From CAWGMT01 sp963823675 (lineage in GTDB: Bacteria > Planctomycetota > Planctomycetia > Isosphaerales > Isosphaeraceae), in the NCBI GenBank assembly GCA_963823675.1, contig CAWGMT010000011.1, positions 372,001 through 436,000 on the forward strand: 64,000 nt of DNA. Reading direction: 5' to 3'. A program made the position numbers and the translations under genes. The notes beneath the pieces were generated by a model. The model had not been told where the DNA came from and searched no databases. It saw only the letters and a program-made list of their open reading frames with translations. Positions 24,430 through 34,895 of this stretch are shown here, piece after piece; position 1 is the first letter of the stretch, and every line of letters starts with the position of its first letter.

Positions 24430-25806
24430 TCAGTCCCTCGAGGCCATCACGGCATCGATCCAGTCTTTCGTCATCTTAATGAAGGCTGGGTTGAACTTGC
24501 CCGTTTTGAAGTTCTTCAGGCTTTCTGACTCAGTGGCGAAGTTGTGGAAGATGTGGTCGGAGCCAGGGAGCACGGCACTTTTGCCCCAGCCTGGATGGGC
24601 TCTGTTCACGATGTCCGCGATCAGTTTGTGATCGGCGTCGTAAGTGACAAAGTCACTGGCTCCCCGGACGGCAAGGACATGCGCGTTGCACGTTGCCCAG
24701 TAGGCCGCGAAGTTGGTCTCGACGAGTTGTCGCCAAAAAACGAGTGCTTTGCCGTTAAACAGGCCGCCTGGGAAAAGACTGTCTGCCAGGCCCGCGAGCT
24801 TCGGATGCGATTTCTTGACTTCGTTGACCGATTGGTTTTCCAGGAAAACGAGCGCCAGGAGTTGAGAACCCTGACGCACAAGATCATCCGCCTTTTCAAA
24901 TGTATCGCCGGCCACCAGGCCCTGGTAACGAAGCGTGTCGAGGAGATACTCGAACCACGTCCGGGATGCCACGCCATAGACCACCAGCCCCTTGACCGGA
25001 TTCTCGGCGGCGATCATCGGGCCGAACGCACCACCCATGCTATGCCCAAAGATAAACACATTGCCGAAGTCGACTTCCTTTGTTTCTTTGAGCTGTTTGA
25101 GCGACTGGCGATAGATGTCGAGCTCGGTTGTGTAATCCATCTCCGCGAACGGTCCGCCTTCGCTATCTCCAACGCCCGGTTTCTCGACTCGCAACGTCAC
25201 GAAGCCCGAGTTCGCGAATTCGAACAAGATCGGGCCATCAAGCGTTGCGACGTCGCCGGTCGAACCTTCGAGCGTGAAGTCGTAGGAGATAGGAGAGAAC
25301 CCCTGGATGAAGAGGAATCCCGGATATTTGCCGGGCTTCGTGGGTCTGGTAACGATCGTTCGCATCCTCTTGCCGTGGCTCACCACGTGGCCATAGACGA
25401 CGTCGTAGTTGGCATTTCCTGGATCTCGCGGCTTTTCCATCAAAGTGGTTTCGAGTTCGGTTGACTTTCCGTTCCGCACCACCGTGATGGATAACGGCCG
25501 GCCCGCGGGGAGTTCACGTACAGTCGCGAGGATGGAACTTGGGCCGACCGGCTTGCCGTTCAGTGCCACCACAATGTCGCCACTCTTGATTCCGGCTCGA
25601 TCGGCGGTCAGTCCGGCGACCGGCTGAATCGCCACGACGCCTACGCCCGGTTTGAGCTTAAGGGTGGTGGCCTGCTCCACAGACACCGGTGCGACCGGAA
25701 GTCCCAACGAGCCGCGTCGCGGGAGTACGTCCGATCCCGAGGCGTCATGAGTCATCAAGGCCAGGAGAAGCGAAATGAGTCTCATAAACTGCTGCTGAGT
25801 TGCCAT
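24430..25806 (-). CDS. Exported PDZ-domain alpha/beta hydrolase
   Basis: A 458-residue protein with a signal peptide, then a PDZ domain (about residues 33-115: GVGVVAIQPVAGLTADRAGIKSGDIVVALNGKPV) and an alpha/beta hydrolase domain with FGHSMGGAFG, Ser256 as nucleophile, and SDHIFHNF near residue 425 as the His region. AGGAGGT sits 6 nt before the ATG, so the start is secure. It is convergent with the preceding hydrolase gene. PDZ plus hydrolase is an uncommon but known combination; it could tether the esterase to a peptide ligand. Substrate unknown. Confidence 0.82.
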   Translation of the reverse strand: MATQQQFMRLISLLLALMTHDASGSDVLPRRGSLGLPVAPVSVEQATTLKLKPGVGVVAIQPVAGLTADRAGIKSGDIVVALNGKPVGPSSILATVRELPAGRPLSITVVRNGKSTELETTLMEKPRDPGNANYDVVYGHVVSHGKRMRTIVTRPTKPGKYPGFLFIQGFSPISYDFTLEGSTGDVATLDGPILFEFANSGFVTLRVEKPGVGDSEGGPFAEMDYTTELDIYRQSLKQLKETKEVDFGNVFIFGHSMGGAFGPMIAAENPVKGLVVYGVASRTWFEYLLDTLRYQGLVAGDTFEKADDLVRQGSQLLALVFLENQSVNEVKKSHPKLAGLADSLFPGGLFNGKALVFWRQLVETNFAAYWATCNAHVLAVRGASDFVTYDADHKLIADIVNRAHPGWGKSAVLPGSDHIFHNFATESESLKNFKTGKFNPAFIKMTKDWIDAVMASRD

Positions 25807-25946
25807 CAGTTACCTCCTTGGTTCTTCCTGGGCGATGGGTTCAGGTTAACCGAGCAAGGCGTAGACACGGACAGGCCCCCACCGAGTCGGAAAGACCACG
25901 GTGCTTTGATTATCAGCGCTTCCCCAATCGGAAACAATAAGAACCG

Positions 25947-26080
25947 TAGTGGCGGTTTTGGTCGCGGCCGACCGCCAACGAAAAGCGGGTGCGTGGAGGT
26001 TCCCACGCGCGCTGGCCAACGGGCGGTCAGTTTCATGAGGGCGATTTTGATGTCGTGGCCGACCGCCAATCAAAAATGCG
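25947..26080. repeat. Imperfect ~91-bp spaced direct repeat upstream of the ECF sigma gene
   Basis: GGCCGACCGCCAA occurs at 25966-25978 and 26057-26069, each preceded by a related GGCGNTTTTGNTGTCG-like stretch. The interval 25807-26184 otherwise holds no gene. It could be regulatory or the debris of a duplicated sequence. Confidence 0.4.
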
Positions 26081-26184
26081 TGTCTGGAAGTCCACCCGCG
26101 GTGCGAGACTGAAACGCAAAAAAACTCGGCGAGCCTGTGGACAGCGGCTCTCCGTTTCCGGATATCTGGTTAGGGAGCCGAAGC

Positions 26185-26829
26185 ATGGCCGATCCGGCGG
26201 GCGACGAAAACCAGCTTCTCATCGAGCGTGCCTTGGCCGGCGACGAGTCGGCGCTGGCTGCGCTTTTCGACGGCTATCGTAACCAGTTGCGGCGGATGAT
26301 CCGCCTGCGCCTTGACCGCCGGCTGTCGGGCCGAGTCGATTCCTCTGACGTGCTTCAAGAAGCATATCTCGATGTTCGACGGCGAATCGGCGAATATGCC
26401 AGCGACCGTGCGGCCATGCCGTTTCATCTCTGGCTCCGCCTGGTGGCCGGCCAGAGGCTCACTGACATGCACCGGTTTCATCTGGGTGCCCAGATGCGCG
26501 ACGCCGGCCAGGAAGTCTCGCTCCACCGCGGACCGTTCCCCCAGGCCAGCTCGATCTCGCTGGCAGCCCAGCTCCTCGGCAAGATGACCAGCGCCAGCCA
26601 CGCTGCGATCCGCGCGGAGCACAAGCTGATCGTCCAGGAGGCGCTCAACGGCATGGACCCGATCGACCGCGAGGTCCTCGCCCTGCGGCATTTCGAGCAG
26701 CTCTCCAACGACGAGACCGCGCTCGTGCTGGGCCTGAGCAAGTCGGCGGCCAGCAATCGTTATATTCGAGCCCTCAAGCGGCTCAAGGAAATCCTGTCGT
26801 CGATTCCGGGCCTGAGGGAGCAGCTCTGA
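26185..26829 (+). CDS. ECF sigma factor coupled to a Ser/Thr kinase
   Basis: A 214-residue sigma-70-type factor. Region 2 reads ALAALFDGYRNQLRRMIRLRLDRRLSGRVDSSDVLQEAYLDV. Region 4 is ALNGMDPIDREVLALRHFEQLSNDETALVLGLSKSAASNRYIRALKRL. GGGAG lies before the ATG at 26185. Its stop shares one base with the kinase start (TGATG), so the two are translated together. Planctomycete ECF sigma factors in this arrangement are thought to be controlled by the adjacent kinase rather than by an anti-sigma factor; that is family knowledge, not shown here. Confidence 0.9.
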   Translation: MADPAGDENQLLIERALAGDESALAALFDGYRNQLRRMIRLRLDRRLSGRVDSSDVLQEAYLDVRRRIGEYASDRAAMPFHLWLRLVAGQRLTDMHRFHLGAQMRDAGQEVSLHRGPFPQASSISLAAQLLGKMTSASHAAIRAEHKLIVQEALNGMDPIDREVLALRHFEQLSNDETALVLGLSKSAASNRYIRALKRLKEILSSIPGLREQL

Positions 26830-28186
26830 TGAACACCTCCAGCGACGAGCGCAACCCGGTCGAGCTTCTGGCCGAGGAGTTCCTCGACCGCAAGCGCCGC
26901 GGGGAACATCCGACGCTCCGCGAATACGTCGAGCGCTACCCCGACCTGGCCGACGAAATTCGCGACCTGTTCCCGGCGCTCCTCATGATGGAAGACCTTG
27001 GCGAGAGCTCCGGCGCCACGACCGGCTCGCTGGCCGCTGATAACGGCGCGGCGGTCGGCACGCGGTTCGAGCGGCTGGGCGACTATCGGATCCTCCGCGA
27101 GATCGGCCGCGGCGGCATGGGGGTGGTTTACGAGGCCGAGCAAGAGTCATTGGGCCGGCGGGTGGCGCTCAAGGTGCTATCGGCCGGGTCGTTGCTCGAT
27201 CCCAAGCAGGTGCGGCGGTTCGAGCGGGAGGCGAAGGCGGCGGCCAGGCTGCACCACACCAACATCGTGCCGGTTTTCGGCGTCGGTCGGCACGACGGGC
27301 ACCATTATTTCGTGATGCAGTTCATCGCCGGTCTGGGTCTGGACGTGGTGCTCGACGACTTGCGGAGGCTGCGAACGGGCAACTCAGGCGCGAGCCCGGC
27401 CGCGGAGCCCGCGCCGGCGGCGAACCGGGTGGCCGGCCTGACGGGAGTGAACGTGGCCCGCTCGCTGATCACCGGCCGGTTCGACGCCGAAGCGCCGGTG
27501 GCAGACGGCTGCTTGACCGAGTCCTTCGAGGGGGCGGCCTCCGCCCCACCCGCCGCCGCGAACGGCCCCCCGGCTGCGGCAGAACCCTCGGCGCGCTCCT
27601 GCCTGGCTCGTCCGAGCTGTCGGCATCGTCCGACCCCGACCGCCAGTTCTATCGCAGCGTCGCCCGCATCGGTATCCAGGTAGCCGAGGCCCTGGAATAC
27701 GCCAATCGCCAGGGCATCCTGCATCGCGACGTCAAGCCGTCGAACCTCTTGCTGGACAATCACGGCAATGTTTGGGTGGCCGACTTTGGGCTGGCGAAGA
27801 CGGCCGAGGCCGACGACCTGACGCATACCGGCGACATTCTGGGCACGATCCGCTACATGGCGCCGGAGAGGTTCTCGGGTCATTGTGATGCGCGGTCGGA
27901 TGTGTACAGCCTGGGACTGACGCTCTACGAATTGGTCGCATTGCGGCCGGCGTACGAGGCATCGGACCGGCACGCTTTAATGGAGCGGGTGCTGCACGAG
28001 GAGCCGGAGCGGTTGAAGAAGCTGGCTCCGAGCGTGCCGCGGGACCTGGAAACGATCGTGGCCAAGGCGATCGCCCGCGACCCTGTGGCGCGGTACGCGA
28101 CGGCGGGGCGCTGGCGGAGGACTTGCAGCGGTACGTGGAGGACCGTCCCATCCGTGCGCGGCGGACCTCACCCGCGGAGCAATTGA
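26829..28186 (+). CDS. Ser/Thr protein kinase domain of a kinase-WD40 receptor, frameshifted
   Basis: An N-terminal segment (LAEEFLDRKRRGEHPTLREYVERYPD) is the usual planctomycete kinase leader. The kinase domain starts at GDYRILREIGRGGMGVVYEA with VALKVL (catalytic Lys). Near 27585 the frame changes, then continues with HRDVKPSNLLL, DFGLAK, MAPERFSG and SDVYSLGLTLYE. A second change at about 28105 leads into the membrane and WD40 part. At that site, restoring one base would give ATAEALAEDLQRYVEDRP, the family sequence. An Ala/Pro-rich insertion lies inside the kinase around 27390-27600. Either a decayed gene or two sequencing indels; originally one protein of ~1,490 residues. Confidence 0.75.
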
Positions 28187-31100
28187 TGCGCTGGTGCCGG
28201 CGGAACAAGCGACTGGCAGCCTCGATCGGCGTGGCGGCTGCGGCGCTCTTGGCTGTGGCCGTGCTGGCCCTGGCGTACGCCCAAGAACAGTCTCGTTTCG
28301 CAAGGCACCAGTCACTTCGTGTCGCCGAGCAGACGGAGGCGACGAACAAGATCAAGCGGCTGGCCGACAACCTCGAGCAACGAAGCAAGGCGCTCGAGTC
28401 GTCCCTGTCCGAGTCGAACCGCCGGCTGGCGACGCTCAACTTCGAGCGTGGTCAGGCCGCTTTCGAGAAGGGCCAGGTGGGCATCGGGATGCTGTGGACC
28501 GTCGAGTCGCTGCGCATTGCGACCGAGGCGGGAGACAAACCCGGCCGGCACGTTGCCATGGCCAACCTGTCGGCCTGGCGGCGCCACTACGTCGAGCTGA
28601 AGGAGGTCTTCTCCCACGGCGACGCGGTGAACTCGGTCGCCTTCAGCCCCGACGGCAAGCTGATCCTCACCGGGGGTAGGGACAAGACGGCGCGGCTGTG
28701 GGATGCCGCCACCAGCCGGCCCCTCGGCCAGCCCATGGAGCATTCGGAAGAAGTGAAGTCCGTGGCGTTCAGCCCCGACGGCAAGACTATCCTCACCGGG
28801 AGCTTGGACAAGACAGCGCGGCTGTGGGACGCCGCCAGCGGACGCCCGCTCGGCCAACCTCTGGAGCATTCGGCCGCTGTGAGTTCCGCGGCGTTCAGCC
28901 CCGACGGCAAGACGATCGTCACCGGGTGTTTGGACAAGACGGCGCGGCTGTGGGACGCCGCCACCGGCCGGCCCCTGGGCCGGCCCCTGGAGCATCCGGG
29001 CATGGTGTACTCCGTGGCGTTCAGCCCGGACGGCAAAACGATCCTCACCGGGAGCTATTATGACGAGCCGGCGCGGCTGTGGGACGCCGCCACTGGCCGG
29101 CCTCTCGGCCAACCGATGGCGCATTCGGGCATAATCTGGTCCGTGGCGTTTAGCCCGGACGGCAAGACGATCCTTACGGGGTGCTCTGACAAGACGGCGC
29201 GGCTGTGGGACGCCGCCACCAGCCGGCCACTCGGCCAACCTCTGGAGCATTCGGGCTGGGTGTTCTCCGTGGCGTTCAGCCCGGATGGCAAGACAATCCT
29301 CACCGGGTGCGATGACAACACGGCCCAACTCTGGGACGCTGCCACCGGTCAACGGATGGGCGGGCCCCTGGAGCACCGAGGCGCGGTCTGGTCCGTGGCG
29401 TTCAGCCGTGACGGCCAGTCGATCCTCACCGGCAGTCATGATGGAACGGTACGACTTTGGGACGGCGAGGTCGGTCAGCCCAGCGGCCGGCTGCTCGATT
29501 ACGGCAGCGAGGTTTACGCCACGGAGTTTGGCCCGGACGGCAAGACGATCCTCACCGGGAGCTGGGATGGTAAAGTCCGAAGGTGGGACGTCGCGTCGGG
29601 ACATCCTCTTGGCCAGCCCGTGGAGCTGGGATCCGGGATCTCGGCCATGGCACTCGGCCCGGGCGGCAAGACGATCCTCACCGGGAACAGGGACAAGACG
29701 GCGCGGCTGTGGGACTCCGCTACCGGCCGGCCTCTCGGCCAACCCATGCCGCATTCGGGCAGGGTCTGGTCCGTGGCGTTCAGCCCCGACGGCAAGACGA
29801 TCCTCACCGGGAGCTTTGACAAGACGGCGCGGTTGTGGGACGCCGCCAACGGGCGCCCGCTCGGCCGGCCTCTGGAGCATTCGGCCGAGGTGATGTCCGT
29901 GGCATTCAGCCCCGACGGCAAGACGATCCTCACCGGGAGCTGGGACGGGACGGCGCGGCTGTGGGACTCCGCCACCGGCCAGCCCGTCGGCCACCTGCTG
30001 GCGCATCCGGGCGGGGTGCTTTCCGTAGCGTTCAGCCCCGACGGCAAGATGATCCTCACCGGGAGCTATGACAAGACGGCGCGGCTGTGGGACGCCGCCA
30101 CCGGCCGCCCATTCGGCGCACCCCTTGCGCATCCCGCGGCGGTGGACCGCGTGGCGTTCAGCCCGGATGGCAAAATGATCCTCACCGGGAGCCGGGACAA
30201 GACGGCGCGGCTGTGGGATGCCGCCACGGGCCGGCCTCTCGGCCAACCCATGCGGCATTCGGGCCTAATCTGGTCCGTGGCGTTCAGCCCGGATGGCCGG
30301 TCCCTGCTCACGAGTGATCTCCGTACCGCCCGGGTGTGGGATGCCCCGGCGCCTTTGCCCGACGACGTGCCGCGGCTGGCCGCCTGGGTCGAGGCCGCCA
30401 CCGGGCTGGAGATGGATGAGCGCGGCGCGGTCCGGGTGCTCGACCGCTCCGCGTGGCTGGAGCGTCGCCAGCGGCGTGAGCACCTCGGCGGGCCGCCGCC
30501 GCCGGACCCGGCGCCGCGGCTGGACCCGATCCTCTTCGGCCTCGTCCCAACGGCGCGCGGCGACGCTTGGAAAGAGCGCGGCCTGTGGGACCGGGCCGAG
30601 GCCGCCTATGCCGAGGCGGCCCACGCCCGGCCGCTCAACACGTCGGTCTGGTACGCCTGGGCCCGCTTGCACGTCGAGCGCGGCCATTTCGACCGGGCCG
30701 CGGCGACGCTCGCCGAAGCCGTCCGGCTGATGCCCGAAGATTCGCAACTCCGCGTTCGTTTCGGCCTCGCCCTCCTGTCGGCCGGCGATCGGGCCGGCTG
30801 GCGGAGGTCGAACGTCGCGTTGCTCGATCGCTTCGGCGGAACGAGCAACGCGAGGATAGCCGATCCAGTCGCCTGGGCTTGCGTGCTGGGGCCTGAGGGG
30901 ACCGCCGATCCCGAGGTGCCGATCCGGCTTGCCGAGGCCGCCGTCCGGGGCGCGACGGAAACCACGATAAAGGCCGATTGCTTGACCACGCTCGGGGCCG
31001 CGCTGAATCGCGCGGGCCGGTTCGACGCAGCGATTCGCCGGCTCGAGGAAGGCATCGGGCTCAGGGGCGAGGTAGGTGTGCCTCTGGAATGGGCGTTCCT

Positions 31101-31290
31101 GGCCATGGCCCACCAGCGCGTGGGCCATCGTGATGAGGCAATACGGTTGCTCGAGCGCCTACGCGAACATCAGCCCAGCGCGGACCCGGTCGAGTTCTGG
31201 AAAGAGCTGGAAATTCGCCTGCTGCGTAGCGAGGCCGAGGCGGTGATCCTGTACGATCCGGTGTTCCCGGCCGATCCATTCGCGAACTAA
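28125..31290 (+). CDS. Transmembrane WD40-TPR portion of the kinase receptor
   Basis: This part continues the kinase gene after the frameshift near 28105. It starts with QRYVEDRPIRARRTSPAEQL and a transmembrane helix (ASIGVAAAALLAVAVLALAYA). A coiled-coil-like stretch follows, then 14 WD40 repeats of 42 residues and a C-terminal TPR-like region (WKERGLWDRAEAAYAEAAHA...AAATLAEAVRLMPED). The protein would place its sensor outside the membrane and the kinase inside. Fourteen blades suggest two seven-bladed propellers. Several long antisense frames here are by-products of the repeat composition. The ligand is unknown. Confidence 0.8.
28617..30346 (+). repeat. 126-bp tandem repeat array encoding 14 WD40 units
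   Basis: Each unit reads VAFSPDGKTILTGS-DKTARLWDAATGRPLGQP-like at protein level, and GACGGCAAGACGATCCTCACC recurs almost unchanged at DNA level. Units 7-9 are the most diverged. High nucleotide identity implies recent amplification or gene conversion. Confidence 0.9.
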
Positions 31291-31382
31291 GCGGAATTCT
31301 GAATCTTTCGGACCCTGTAGCAAGGAAATCGGGCGGCATGCTTTGCCCCAAGGCGGAACATGGCAGAAAAACTCGTTGGTTC

Positions 31383-31485
31383 GCTCTGCGTGGGAATGAC
31401 GTCTTCGACGCTCCGCGTCGTCCGGTCGCAGCAGAGGGCCGCAGAGCGGCCGGGGAGGCATTTCCACGCAGAGCGTGGGAACGAG
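31383..31485. repeat. Dispersed inverted repeat (GCTCTGCGTGGGAA arms)
   Basis: GCTCTGCGTGGGAATG at 31383 is answered by CATTTCCACGCAGAGCGTGGGAACG near 31459-31483. The arms enclose about 65 bp with another small palindrome. This family is frequent in planctomycetes. Here it cuts the 3' end of a CapA-like gene. Confidence 0.65.
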
Positions 31486-31499
31486 TGCACCGATTTCCC

Positions 31500-32037
31500 C
31501 GCTAGAACGTAGTCGTCCACGAAATCGCCCGCGTCGTAGATGATCGGCCGTCCGTTGTAGAGCTCGATCCCCTGGAAGATGTGGGCGCTGTGCCCGAAGA
31601 AGAAACCGGCCCCCGCGTCGATCACCGCGTGCGCGAACTGCCGGAACAGAGGGCTGGGACGTTGGACCTTGTTGGGCCCCCAGTGGATCGTGAATACCAC
31701 CAGGTCGGCCCCCGCGGCTCGGGCCTGGGCAATGCTCTCCCGGACGGGGCTGAAGGCTTGTTCATCGAGCGCGATCGGGAGGTAGTTGGTCCCCGGCACG
31801 CCGGATTGTGCGGCCCATCCCGGTTCGTTATCGGTGAAGGCGATGATCCCGATACGCAAGCCCAGCGCCTCGAGAAGCGCCGGCCGCCGCGCCTCCGCGA
31901 GATTGCGGGCGGCACCGGCAAGAGCGGTTTCCGCTTGCTGGAGCAAGTCGAGCATCTCGAGCAGCGCCTCCTCGTCGTAATCGAGGACGTGGTTATTCGC
32001 CAGAGTCACGCAATCCAGGAAATGTTCACGAAAATGG
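31500..32037 (-). pseudogene. CapA-family (poly-gamma-glutamate synthesis-like) fragment, both ends lost
   Basis: The minus strand reads EHFLDCVTLANNHVLDY...RIGIIAFTDNEPGW...ADLVVFTIHWGPN...FFGHSAHIFQGIELYNGRPIIYDAGDFVDDY. This is the middle and C-terminal part of a CapA/PgsA metallophosphatase-like domain (NNH, HWG, GHSAH motifs). In-frame stops appear just before the first matched codon, and the repeat at 31383-31485 replaces the 3' end. About 180 codons remain of a family normally over 300 residues. Confidence 0.75.
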
Positions 32038-32076
32038 CTGCCAGTTCGTCAACAGTCGAGTCGTTGGACGACCACT

Positions 32077-33228
32077 CTACGGCAGGAAGCTGCTCTTATC
32101 GGCGAGCTTCCTCGGCAGATACTCATCCATCACGAAGTTCAGTCCCCACTTGGCGAGCGCCTGCTGCTCGGCGCGCACGCCCAGCGCCATGAGCTGTTCG
32201 ATGGCGGCAATCCACTCCGGATAGGCCGCGAAGAAGGGGTCGTTCCGGATGGCGTCCTGCGCCCGCTTGATATCGGTTTTATTCAAGGGATGCGTGGCAT
32301 CTTCGAGCCCGTAGTCGCGGATATCACGCGGTGTGACGCCCAGATAGCGCGCTCGGGGCACGCAAAAGAACTGATTGATGTGCGCCGCGTTGCCCGAACC
32401 CGCCTTGAGCGTCCGGTAAATATTGGCGAATCCGTAAGGGTCGCAATCCACGAAACAATACACAGGCAAGTCTCTCTCATCCGTAAGCCGACGCAGGAAG
32501 CGGCGCGTGGCCCGGGTGGGAACTCCGCCCATCTCGACCAGAATGCAGTTGGCCTTCTTCCAGAAGCGGTGGTTGTTCAAGCGCTGGAACATGCCGCCTG
32601 TCTCGATCGCCAGCACAAACTCGGCGTTCGTGCGAAAGCCGAGGTGCTCCACCGAGCGTGGAATACTGTAGGCGCCGGTGCCGAGATTGCGACAGTCGAT
32701 TTCAAGCTCGGCGCCGCTCTCCGGATGAGAATCGATCACGACCAGTTCACCGGCGACCGAGCCGCCGTGCGAATCGGCGTAAAAGCGCAACTGCTCGCGC
32801 GACAATCCCTGCAAAGATGCCAGTGCCTCGATGTCATCCATGATCGCGTCCGACTCGGGCTGGTCGGCAAAGCGGCAATCCCCCCAGTTCTTGCTGACGT
32901 AATAGGCTTCGCGTTTCGTGGCGAAGTCGTTGCTCCGCACCATCTCGCCCGATGTGGCCAGGAGCCGGAGCGTCTGTGCGAAGGAGCGGATCGTGTTGAC
33001 GGAGAGCGTCCGCGTCTTGTGGATCGCGCCCAGCTCGAGATATCCCGTTTCGAAGTCGTAGCTCACGTTGCTCAGGCTTCGAACCAGAATGTCGATAGAG
33101 GGTAACTCGCCCCGGGCGATGGCTTCCCGCACCCGGCGGGCGATGCCGTCGATGAACGCGAGGGTCTTGGCATCCAGGTCCGCCCGCTGGGAATCACCGC
33201 CGTCGCGCTTCGGGCGCTTGCTTGCCAT
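32077..33228 (-). CDS. top6A: DNA topoisomerase VI subunit A (Spo11-like)
   Basis: A 383-residue type IIB topoisomerase catalytic subunit. The winged-helix part has SNDFATKREAYYVSKNW, with Tyr110 the probable DNA-cleaving residue. The Toprim domain has the acidic Glu in VLAIETGGMFQRL and DCDPYGFANIYRTLKAGS with the DxD pair. With subunit B it relaxes and decatenates DNA in an ATP-dependent double-strand passage. The ATG at 33228 overlaps the subunit B stop by one base, so both are made together. Topo VI is mainly archaeal and plant; bacterial copies are scattered and probably acquired. The gene looks intact. Confidence 0.92.
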   Translation of the reverse strand: MASKRPKRDGGDSQRADLDAKTLAFIDGIARRVREAIARGELPSIDILVRSLSNVSYDFETGYLELGAIHKTRTLSVNTIRSFAQTLRLLATSGEMVRSNDFATKREAYYVSKNWGDCRFADQPESDAIMDDIEALASLQGLSREQLRFYADSHGGSVAGELVVIDSHPESGAELEIDCRNLGTGAYSIPRSVEHLGFRTNAEFVLAIETGGMFQRLNNHRFWKKANCILVEMGGVPTRATRRFLRRLTDERDLPVYCFVDCDPYGFANIYRTLKAGSGNAAHINQFFCVPRARYLGVTPRDIRDYGLEDATHPLNKTDIKRAQDAIRNDPFFAAYPEWIAAIEQLMALGVRAEQQALAKWGLNFVMDEYLPRKLADKSSFLP

Positions 33229-34895
33229 CACAGGCTCCGTTTCTCGTGCAGAAGGTTGTCCAGCCTGACGATTATCCGCTGCCGCTCGTCGTCGCTCAAC
33301 TCGAGGATCTGCTGGAGCGCGAGCCCGATGTGGGACAGGTATTTCTCAAGGTGCGCCCGCTTATCGAATTCGTCCTGGACGCGAGTCTCGTGGTGCAGGT
33401 GTGCGGCCAGCCGGCGGCCGCATCTTTGCAGGCCGAGCCGGATCTCCTTGACGATCTCCGGATAAGGGGCGATCGCCTCCTTCGCCTCGGACGCGTACGG
33501 AACCCACACCGAGGCGATGTGGACCAGGATGACCAGCGGCGCATGCGGAAGGGCGCCCTTCGGTTGCTCGAGGCCGTAGGCGTGCCAGTTCGTTTGCACG
33601 ACGGCTCTGGTGATGGCGCACCCTTCCTGGTCGTAGAGCAGCGGAACCCTGTTCGCAAACCGCAGCAGATACGCCGGCTCGTCGCCCCGTGGCTCCAGTT
33701 CCGGCGTCGCGCTCGGGCGCTGCCAAATCGTCTTGTGGATGTGTCCGTGTTCATCCAGCGCGAGATGCGTGCCCGCCGCCTGTCCGTAAGCGAGGCCGAC
33801 CTCGATCTGAAACGGGTTGCCGCGGTAGACGGCGGCAGGCCGCGTCGTCACCGTGGAAAAGCTCGCATCGAGCTGCTGCTGCAACCCTTCGGCAAGCCGC
33901 ACTTCGCCGATGGGAGAAAGGCAATCGGTGCGGGGAGCAATGACCGGCACCGTCTGGATCGCCCGATAGAGCGCCCGCGACTGCTGATGCGCGATCCGTT
34001 TCGGATACGAGCGTTCGGTCAGGCCCTGATTCGCCTCCTTGATGATCCTGCGCGCCGTCTTCCGTCCCACGCGCGAAAGGTCGTTCTCGAGAAACTGCAA
34101 GAGCGTACGGCTCTCGGTATTGCTCAGCATCGCGATGAGCTGCCCCAGCTCAACGCCGCGCGGATGCGGCTTGACGTCCACCGGGCGGGGCGGAAGCTCG
34201 GTGCTTGTGCGCGCGTGGTCCCACTCGTCGCCGTGCGGGCCTTGAAAGTGGATGGTCACATGAGAATTGGCGATGGCCGTCTGCTTGAGATAAGTGCCGA
34301 TGGAATGGCCGCCCTTGTGATAGTGCCCCTCGATCCGTGCTTCAACGCGCGTGCCGTGCGGCCGATCCCAGGGGACTCGCTTCTTCCGGTGAATCTCGGG
34401 CAGGTTCTTCGCGGTGTTGATTGAGACGAAGAGTTCCGTCGCCGTGGGTTCACCCTGGACGCGGCTCAAGACGTGCAGGGGTTTGCCGGTCGTGAGCTGA
34501 GCATACATTCCCGCCGCCGCGATTCCCATTCCCTGCTGGCCGCGCGACTGACTGAGCTTGTGAAATTTCGAGCCGTAGAGGAGCTTGCCGAAGATGCGCC
34601 CGAGCTGTTCTTCCACGATCCCCGGTCCGTTGTCTTCGACAGCGATGCGGAGCACGTCGTCTCCTTCGCTCGCAACCTCGACCCGGATCTCGGGAAGAAT
34701 GCCGGCCTCCTCGCAGGCATCGAGCGCGTTATCGACCGCCTCCTTGACGGTGGTCAGAGCCGCTTTCGACAGCGAATCAAAGCCGAGCAGGTGGCGGTTC
34801 TTCAGGAAGAACTCGGAAACCGAGATGTCGCGCTGGTGAGCCGCCATCTCGTGAGCGGTGTTGGGATGGGGAGCTTCGCGCGTCATGCTTCCCAT
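33228..34895 (-). CDS. top6B: DNA topoisomerase VI subunit B (GHKL ATPase)
   Basis: A 555-residue protein. GHKL ATPase motifs are VKEAVDNALDACEEAG (N box), VEDNGPGI (G1) and SRGQQGMGIAAAGMYAQ (G3-like). The H2TH and transducer regions follow (RTLLQFLENDLSRVGRKTARRII; then VPVIAPRTDCLSPIG). The start is taken as ATG 34895 (MGSMTREAPH); an ATG three codons later is equally possible, and no clear ribosome-binding site is present. Gene order B then A matches archaeal operons. The length is normal, slightly above archaeal proteins. Confidence 0.92.
   Translation of the reverse strand: MGSMTREAPHPNTAHEMAAHQRDISVSEFFLKNRHLLGFDSLSKAALTTVKEAVDNALDACEEAGILPEIRVEVASEGDDVLRIAVEDNGPGIVEEQLGRIFGKLLYGSKFHKLSQSRGQQGMGIAAAGMYAQLTTGKPLHVLSRVQGEPTATELFVSINTAKNLPEIHRKKRVPWDRPHGTRVEARIEGHYHKGGHSIGTYLKQTAIANSHVTIHFQGPHGDEWDHARTSTELPPRPVDVKPHPRGVELGQLIAMLSNTESRTLLQFLENDLSRVGRKTARRIIKEANQGLTERSYPKRIAHQQSRALYRAIQTVPVIAPRTDCLSPIGEVRLAEGLQQQLDASFSTVTTRPAAVYRGNPFQIEVGLAYGQAAGTHLALDEHGHIHKTIWQRPSATPELEPRGDEPAYLLRFANRVPLLYDQEGCAITRAVVQTNWHAYGLEQPKGALPHAPLVILVHIASVWVPYASEAKEAIAPYPEIVKEIRLGLQRCGRRLAAHLHHETRVQDEFDKRAHLEKYLSHIGLALQQILELSDDERQRIIVRLDNLLHEKRSL

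Noticed and set aside
28312..30258. A long antisense open frame across the WD40 array
   Set aside because: It mirrors the 126-bp repeats, has no domain of its own and is explained by high GC and codon bias of the sense gene. Similar antisense frames over the TPR arrays and at 17448-18347 were dropped for the same reason.
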